A DNA stretch of 64,000 bases from Maricaulis sp048268525 (GTDB lineage Bacteria; Pseudomonadota; Alphaproteobacteria; Caulobacterales; Maricaulaceae), in assembly GCF_048268525.1 (NCBI RefSeq), contig NZ_JBLWVH010000009.1:1-64000 (forward strand), read 5' to 3'. The notes under the pieces are model-generated. The model was not told where the DNA came from, made no database searches, and saw only the letters and a program-made list of their open reading frames with translations. Position 1 is the first letter of the stretch. Every line of letters begins with the position of its first letter. This document shows, one piece after another, positions 59,259-64,000 of this stretch. The translations under genes were made by a program, and so were the position numbers.

Positions 59259-61844
59259 TCAGGCTTCGAGCTTGCGCGCGACCTCGATCACTTCGAAACA
59301 CTCGATCTGATCGCCCTTGCGCAGGTCTTCATACTTCTCGAAGGCCATGCCGCACTCGGTGCCGGCACGAACGTCAGACACTTCATCCTTGAAGCGCTTG
59401 AGCGTCTTGAGCTTGCCTTCGTGCAGGACCGTATCGTCGCGCAGGAGGCGAACGCCACAACCGCGCTTGACCGTACCTTCGGTGACACGACAACCGGCGA
59501 CCTTACCGGTCTTGGTGATGTTGAAGACTTCGAGGATTTCGGCGTAACCGATAAAGTTCTCGCGCTTCTCCGGCGCCAGCATGCCTTCCATCGTGTTCCG
59601 CACATCGTCGATCACATCATAGATGACCGAGTAATAGCGGATCTCGACGCCTTCACGCTCGGCCAGTTCGCGCGCCTGCTTGTTGGCGCGGACGTTGAAC
59701 GCGAAGACCGGCGCACCGGACGATTTGGCAAGGAGAACGTCGCTTTCGTTCACACCGCCCGGAGCGGCACGAATGATCCGCGCGCGAACTTCATCATTAC
59801 CGATACCCTCAAGCGACTGCTTGATCGCCTCGGCCGAACCCTGGACATCCGACTTTACGAGAAGCGGCATTTCCTGGGTCTCGTCCTGCTTGAGACGCGC
59901 CATCATCTGCTCGAGCGACGCGCTGGCCGGCGACGACCCGCCGGTCGCCTCACGGCCCTTGCGCTGACGGTAGTCCGCGATTTCACGGGCACGCGATTCA
60001 CTGTCGACCACGGCGAAGACCTCGCCCGGATCCGGGGCGCCATCGAGACCAAGGATCTCGACCGCCATCGATGGACCGGCATCGGACAATTGCTGGCCGC
60101 GCGCATCAACGAGCGCGCGGACACGGCCCCACTGGGCCCCAGCCACCACGATCTCACCACGCTTGAGCGTCCCGCGACGGACCAGAAGCGTCGCGACCGG
60201 GCCACGGCCCTTGTCGACCTGGCTTTCGATCACGATGCCTTCGGCACTGCGCTCGGGGTTCGCTTTCAGGTCGAGCAGTTCGGCCTGCAAGGCGATCGCC
60301 TCGGTCAGCTCGTCGAGACCTTCGCGGGTCTTGGCCGACACATTGACCGACTGCACTTCACCCGACATCGCTTCAACAACGATCTCGTGCTGCAGCAGGT
60401 CGGTCAGGACCTTTTGCGGGTTGGCCTCATGCTTGTCGCACTTGTTGACGGCGACAATGATCGGCGTTCCAGCGGCCTTGGCATGATGGATGGCTTCGAT
60501 GGTCTGCGGCTTGACCGAGTCATCGGCGGCCACCACCAGGATCACGATATCGGTCGCCATTGCGCCACGCGAACGCATGGCCGAGAAAGCGGCGTGGCCC
60601 GGCGTGTCGAGGAAGGTGATCTTCTGACCGCCACTCAGCTCGACCTGGTAGGCACCGATATGCTGGGTGATGCCGCCAGCCTCGCCCGACGCGATGTCGG
60701 TTGAGCGCAGCGCATCCAGCAGGGACGTCTTGCCGTGGTCGACATGACCCATGACGGCGATGACCGGTGCTCGTGGCAGCTTGGCCTCGTCGGCATCATC
60801 ATCGGCAATGAAGCCCTGCTCGACATCAGCCTCGGAAACGCGCTTCACGATGTGGCCGAAATCCTCGACAACCAGCTCGGCGGTGTCGGCGTCCAGCACG
60901 TCGTTCATGCGGACCATCTGGCCCTGCTTCATCATGTACTTGATGACGTCAACAGAGCGCTCGGCCATACGGTTGGCCAGATCGGCAACCGTGATGGCTT
61001 CCGGAACGATGACTTCGCGTTCGATCTTCTCGCGACCGCCGGACGTGTCCTGGCGACGCTGTTTTTCGCGTTCGCGGGCACGGCGCACCGAAGCGAGTGA
61101 GCGTTGGCGCTCCTCATCACCTTCCAGGATGTTCTGGATGGTCAGCTTGCCACGACGGCGATTGTCAGTCTTGGCGCGTGCCGGCTGCTGTTTGGCTGCC
61201 GGGCCCGGGCCTGCAGCCCCGCCCTTGCGCTTGACGCGACCACCAAGCGCCTCGAGCGCGCTGGCTTCGTCCATCGGGACAACATCCGGCGTACGCTTCT
61301 CGTCCTTCGCCGGCGGCCGGCGGCGGGACGAGTCGTCATCGCGCTTGCGACCGCTGTCCTTGGCTGCCTTGGCGGCCTCGGCCTCGGCTTTCAGACGGGC
61401 TTCGTCTTCAATTGCCTTTTGAGCAGCCTCTTCCGCCTCGCGTGCTTCGCGGGCGACGCGCTCGCGCTGCTCTTCCAGCTGACGCTGCTCACTGGCAGCG
61501 CGCTGCGCCATGGCGGCGGCATCCTGTTTCTTCTGGGCTTCCCGATCGGCGGCCTCGGCGCGGGCGCGGGCGATGGCCCGCTGGCGGGCGACCAGTTCCT
61601 CTTCGGACAGGCCGAGCTGGCGGGCCTTGGCGGCCAGTGCGGATTCGCCACCCTTGGCGCCTCCACCCTGCTTGCCGCCGGGACCGCCATCCTTGGCCGG
61701 CGTCGCCACGCGCTTACGCTTCTTCTCCACGACGACCGCCTTGGAGCGGCCGCGCGCAAAGCTTTGCTGCACGGTACCACCGCCGGAGCGTTTCAGAGAG
61801 AGCGGCCGGCGGCCGGAGGAGTTGTTGTCGTCTGCGTCGCTCAT
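59259..61844 (-). CDS. infB: Translation initiation factor IF-2
   Basis: The 861-residue protein has a charged, repetitive N-terminal region rich in Ala, Glu, Arg and Lys, then the IF2N-type domain and the G domain: GHVDHGKTS, DTPGHAAF and NKCDK. Domains II-IV end with EVSDVRAGTECGMAFEKYEDL. It brings initiator tRNA to the 30S subunit. The ATG at 61844 gives MSDADDNN; upstream sequence is not conserved. ylxR is 152 bp upstream on the same strand. Confidence 0.97.
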   Translation of the reverse strand: MSDADDNNSSGRRPLSLKRSGGGTVQQSFARGRSKAVVVEKKRKRVATPAKDGGPGGKQGGGAKGGESALAAKARQLGLSEEELVARQRAIARARAEAADREAQKKQDAAAMAQRAASEQRQLEEQRERVAREAREAEEAAQKAIEDEARLKAEAEAAKAAKDSGRKRDDDSSRRRPPAKDEKRTPDVVPMDEASALEALGGRVKRKGGAAGPGPAAKQQPARAKTDNRRRGKLTIQNILEGDEERQRSLASVRRAREREKQRRQDTSGGREKIEREVIVPEAITVADLANRMAERSVDVIKYMMKQGQMVRMNDVLDADTAELVVEDFGHIVKRVSEADVEQGFIADDDADEAKLPRAPVIAVMGHVDHGKTSLLDALRSTDIASGEAGGITQHIGAYQVELSGGQKITFLDTPGHAAFSAMRSRGAMATDIVILVVAADDSVKPQTIEAIHHAKAAGTPIIVAVNKCDKHEANPQKVLTDLLQHEIVVEAMSGEVQSVNVSAKTREGLDELTEAIALQAELLDLKANPERSAEGIVIESQVDKGRGPVATLLVRRGTLKRGEIVVAGAQWGRVRALVDARGQQLSDAGPSMAVEILGLDGAPDPGEVFAVVDSESRAREIADYRQRKGREATGGSSPASASLEQMMARLKQDETQEMPLLVKSDVQGSAEAIKQSLEGIGNDEVRARIIRAAPGGVNESDVLLAKSSGAPVFAFNVRANKQARELAEREGVEIRYYSVIYDVIDDVRNTMEGMLAPEKRENFIGYAEILEVFNITKTGKVAGCRVTEGTVKRGCGVRLLRDDTVLHEGKLKTLKRFKDEVSDVRAGTECGMAFEKYEDLRKGDQIECFEVIEVARKLEA

Positions 61845-61995
61845 GCGAGCCTTCCAAATCGGCTTCGTTCCGCGGGGCTTTCCGGTAGCCGAATGCCGGA
61901 AATCCGCACTGTTCAAACCACTGCCCGGCCTGAAGGCTCGCTAAACTAGCCAGCTCAAGGCCGATATCAACCGCTATCGCGGCAATCTCCGCACG

Positions 61996-62580
61996 TCAGC
62001 CTTGCGGGACGAGCGGCTGGAAGCCCGAAAGCTTCCCCATCACAGTCGTAAAGGCTCGCGCTTGCGAACCCGTCGACATGGCGGCGTGGACCACCGGAGC
62101 GCGACCCGTCGCGTCACCGATGGCTTCCGCCGTAAAACATCCAGCGACCGGGACATCGCCCCAGGCCGCAAAGGCCAGTCGATCCAGTTTGGACCGACCA
62201 TCCTCGGCGCCGTCTGACGCTTCGATGCGCCAGGCCGGCCGGGCGGCTTTCAAGGCCAGACGCACCGCATCATAGCCCACCGCCAGGTCTCCGGAGCGAC
62301 GCGCCAACCCCAGGAGGTTCAGCGCGCGCGCGACCAGCTGGCCCTCGATCAGGCCCGGCAGGTCTTCCGGAATGTTCACCGGACACCCGAAGGCCCGGTT
62401 GAAGGCGGATTTCTTGACCGCCTTCTCGATCAGTCCCCGCTGCGCACTCACCCAGGCGCCACGGCCAGGCAATTTGGCAGCAAGGTCGGGAACAAGTTGG
62501 TTGCCCGGCCCGAGAGCCATGCGGATCAGATCCGCTTCCTCGCGGACCTCTCCGGTGACAACGCAACGCCGTTCCCGCAC
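61996..62580 (-). CDS. YlxR (DUF448) - L7Ae-like RNA-binding protein
   Basis: The 194-residue protein starts with the YlxR motif RERRCVVTGEVREEADLIRM and GRGAWVSAQ. An L7Ae/L30e-like RNA-binding domain follows (LNLLGLARRSGDLAVGYDAVRLAL). This two-domain form is common in alphaproteobacteria. The GTG at 62580 is the first plausible start after the nusA stop, 16 bp away; the exact start is uncertain. It lies in the standard nusA-ylxR-infB order. Confidence 0.88.
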   Translation of the reverse strand: MRERRCVVTGEVREEADLIRMALGPGNQLVPDLAAKLPGRGAWVSAQRGLIEKAVKKSAFNRAFGCPVNIPEDLPGLIEGQLVARALNLLGLARRSGDLAVGYDAVRLALKAARPAWRIEASDGAEDGRSKLDRLAFAAWGDVPVAGCFTAEAIGDATGRAPVVHAAMSTGSQARAFTTVMGKLSGFQPLVPQG

Positions 62581-62596
62581 AACGCTGGCCTTGGGG

Positions 62597-64000
62597 CTAG
62601 TCAGCCTTGGCCTCCTCGCCCTCTTCCGGCAGCTCGGCGTCGAGGTCGAGACCCAGGGCCTCGGCTTCGGCTTCCAGAGCCGCCAGATCCATGCTCTCGA
62701 CGTCGAAGGCAGCGGTGGCCTCATCGACCTCCTCTTCCACGACTTCCGGCTGCGGCAGATCTTCTTCAGAGATCCAGCCGGCCGCAACGCGGGCCCGCAT
62801 GATCATCATCTCGGCATCTTCGGAGGCGAGATTGAACTCTTCCAGGATGCCCGGCTCACGCACGCGCTCGCCATTCTTCGTTTCGAACCAGCCACGCAGG
62901 TCATCTGTGACCAGGCCGGCGAGGTCGTCGACCGTCTTGACGTCGTTCTCACCGAACTTGACGGCCATGGCGAGGACAACGCCCTCAACCTCAAGCACCG
63001 CATCCTCGACGCCCAGCTCCTTGCGCTTGGCATCCTGCTCGGCCGACAGACGGTCGAGATAATCGCGGGCACGGGCCTGGATTTCTTCGGCCGTGTCTTC
63101 GTCGAAGCCTTCAATAGCGCCGATCTCACCAAGATCGACATAGGCCAAGTCTTCAACGTCGGTGAAGCCTTCCGTAGCCAGAAGCTGGGCAATGACCTCG
63201 TCAACATCAAGGGCAGCGATGAAGAGCTGGGTCCGCTCGGCGAACTCTTTCTGGCGACGCTCGGACTCTTCTTCCTCGGTCAGGATGTCGATCGACCAGC
63301 CGGTCAGCTGCGAGGCGAGACGCACATTCTGGCCGCGACGACCAATAGCCAGCGACAGCTGCTCATCCGGCACAACAACTTCGATGCGCTGGTCTTCCTC
63401 GTCGAGGACGACCTTTGCCACTTCGGCCGGCTGCAGTGCGTTGACGATGAAGGTCGCCGGGTCGTCGGACCACGGAATGATATCAATCTTCTCGCCAGCG
63501 AGCTCGGAGACAACCGCCTGCACGCGCGAACCGCGCATACCAACACAGGCTCCGACCGGATCGATGGAACCGTCATTGGAGATGACGGCGATCTTGGCGC
63601 GAGACCCGGGGTCGCGGGCAACCGACGGGATCTCGATGATGCCTTCGTAGACTTCCGGCACTTCCTGCGAGAACAGGGCCGCCATGAAGTCGGGATGGGC
63701 GCGCGACAGGAAGATCTGCGGCCCACGGACTTCTTCACGCACATCATAGATGTAGGCGCGGACACGTTCGTTGTTCTGCAGGTTTTCGCGCGGAATGCCG
63801 TCAGCGCGACGGATGATTGCCTCGGCGCGGCCGAGATCGATGATCACATTGCCGTATTCGACGCGTTTGACGATGCCGGAGATGATCTCGCCGACGCGAT
63901 CCTTGTACTCTTCGAACTGGCGCTGGCGCTCGGCTTCGCGAACTTTCTGGGTGATGACCTGCTTGGCCGTCTGCGAAGCCACGCGGCCAAACTCGATCGG
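62597..64000 (-). CDS. nusA: Transcription termination/antitermination factor NusA, 5'-truncated by window
   Basis: The visible part starts inside the protein at PIEFGRVASQTAKQV, so the N-terminal domain lies beyond the window. S1 (EEYKDRVGEIISGIVKRVEYG), KH1 with VGACVGMRGSRVQ, KH2 with AIGRRGQNVRLAS and two acidic helix-hairpin-helix repeats follow. The C-terminus is acidic (ELPEEGEEAKAD). It regulates RNA polymerase pausing and rRNA antitermination and heads this translation operon. Confidence 0.96.
   Translation of the reverse strand, partial: PIEFGRVASQTAKQVITQKVREAERQRQFEEYKDRVGEIISGIVKRVEYGNVIIDLGRAEAIIRRADGIPRENLQNNERVRAYIYDVREEVRGPQIFLSRAHPDFMAALFSQEVPEVYEGIIEIPSVARDPGSRAKIAVISNDGSIDPVGACVGMRGSRVQAVVSELAGEKIDIIPWSDDPATFIVNALQPAEVAKVVLDEEDQRIEVVVPDEQLSLAIGRRGQNVRLASQLTGWSIDILTEEEESERRQKEFAERTQLFIAALDVDEVIAQLLATEGFTDVEDLAYVDLGEIGAIEGFDEDTAEEIQARARDYLDRLSAEQDAKRKELGVEDAVLEVEGVVLAMAVKFGENDVKTVDDLAGLVTDDLRGWFETKNGERVREPGILEEFNLASEDAEMMIMRARVAAGWISEEDLPQPEVVEEEVDEATAAFDVESMDLAALEAEAEALGLDLDAELPEEGEEAKAD

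Noticed and set aside
1..64000. tRNA, rRNA, CRISPR, prophage or insertion-sequence features
   Set aside because: Scanning by eye for cloverleaf arms, spaced direct repeats, integrases and transposases gave none that I can support.

Overview
The window is GC-rich chromosomal DNA of an alphaproteobacterium. The order dnaA-rpsT-enoyl-CoA hydratase-mutM-ubiE-ubiB-coaBC-dut, a DnaA/GyrB/RecF/DnaN cluster, NusA and CoaBC proteins of alphaproteobacterial type, FabA/FabB/FabI and several secreted S9 peptidases point to Caulobacterales in the broad sense. A Maricaulis/Hyphomonadaceae-like marine relative is my best guess; it is inferred from gene content and was not tested by a database search. No rRNA, tRNA, CRISPR array, prophage or insertion sequence was seen.

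Layout. 0-4 kb: small membrane protein and polA between intergenic palindromic repeats. 4-6.5 kb: a MarR-CPBP protease pair and a sulfotransferase-like gene. 6.5-12.2 kb: gyrB with an unusual alternating purine-pyrimidine leader, preceded by an overlapping GT2-GT39-VTT membrane operon. 12.3-14.5 kb: TetR/LysE genes divergent from a second CPBP protease. 14.5-18.5 kb: recF, dnaN and dnaA. 18.9-29.5 kb: rpsT, enoyl-CoA hydratase, TraB/GumN, mutM, a CarF/PEDS1-type lipid desaturase, ubiE, ubiB, a single-domain protoglobin, separate coaC and coaB genes, dut and cysK. 29.5-30.9 kb: an AT-rich islet with an orphan gene and a ribbon-helix-helix protein. 30.9-33.1 kb: a PIF1-like helicase divergent from moeB. 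33.1-39.6 kb: three tandem S9 peptidases. 39.6-41.7 kb: small membrane proteins, a periplasmic MBL hydrolase and an SH3-like protein. 41.8-44.4 kb: fabA-fabB-fabI. 44.5-50.3 kb: a PemK/MazF-like orphan toxin, a fourth S9 peptidase behind a hairpin that hides its ribosome-binding site, an OpgC-like acyltransferase and a LytTR regulator. 50.4-64 kb: the translation/RNA cluster pnp-rpsO-truB-rbfA-infB-ylxR-nusA on the minus strand.

The translation cluster is broken twice by plus-strand gene pairs: a serine hydrolase plus a polytopic membrane protein between truB and rbfA, and two NTF2-like secreted proteins between rbfA and infB. Near-identical 31-bp direct repeats that include the rbfA stop codon bracket the membrane-protein gene and leave a second, decayed rbfA tail, so the insertion history can be read. 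Other points for follow-up are the split coaBC, the plasmalogen-type desaturase, the hairpin over the S9 ribosome-binding site, the Z-DNA-prone gyrB leader and the AT-rich islet. I did not find a clearly undescribed multi-gene defence or biosynthetic system.
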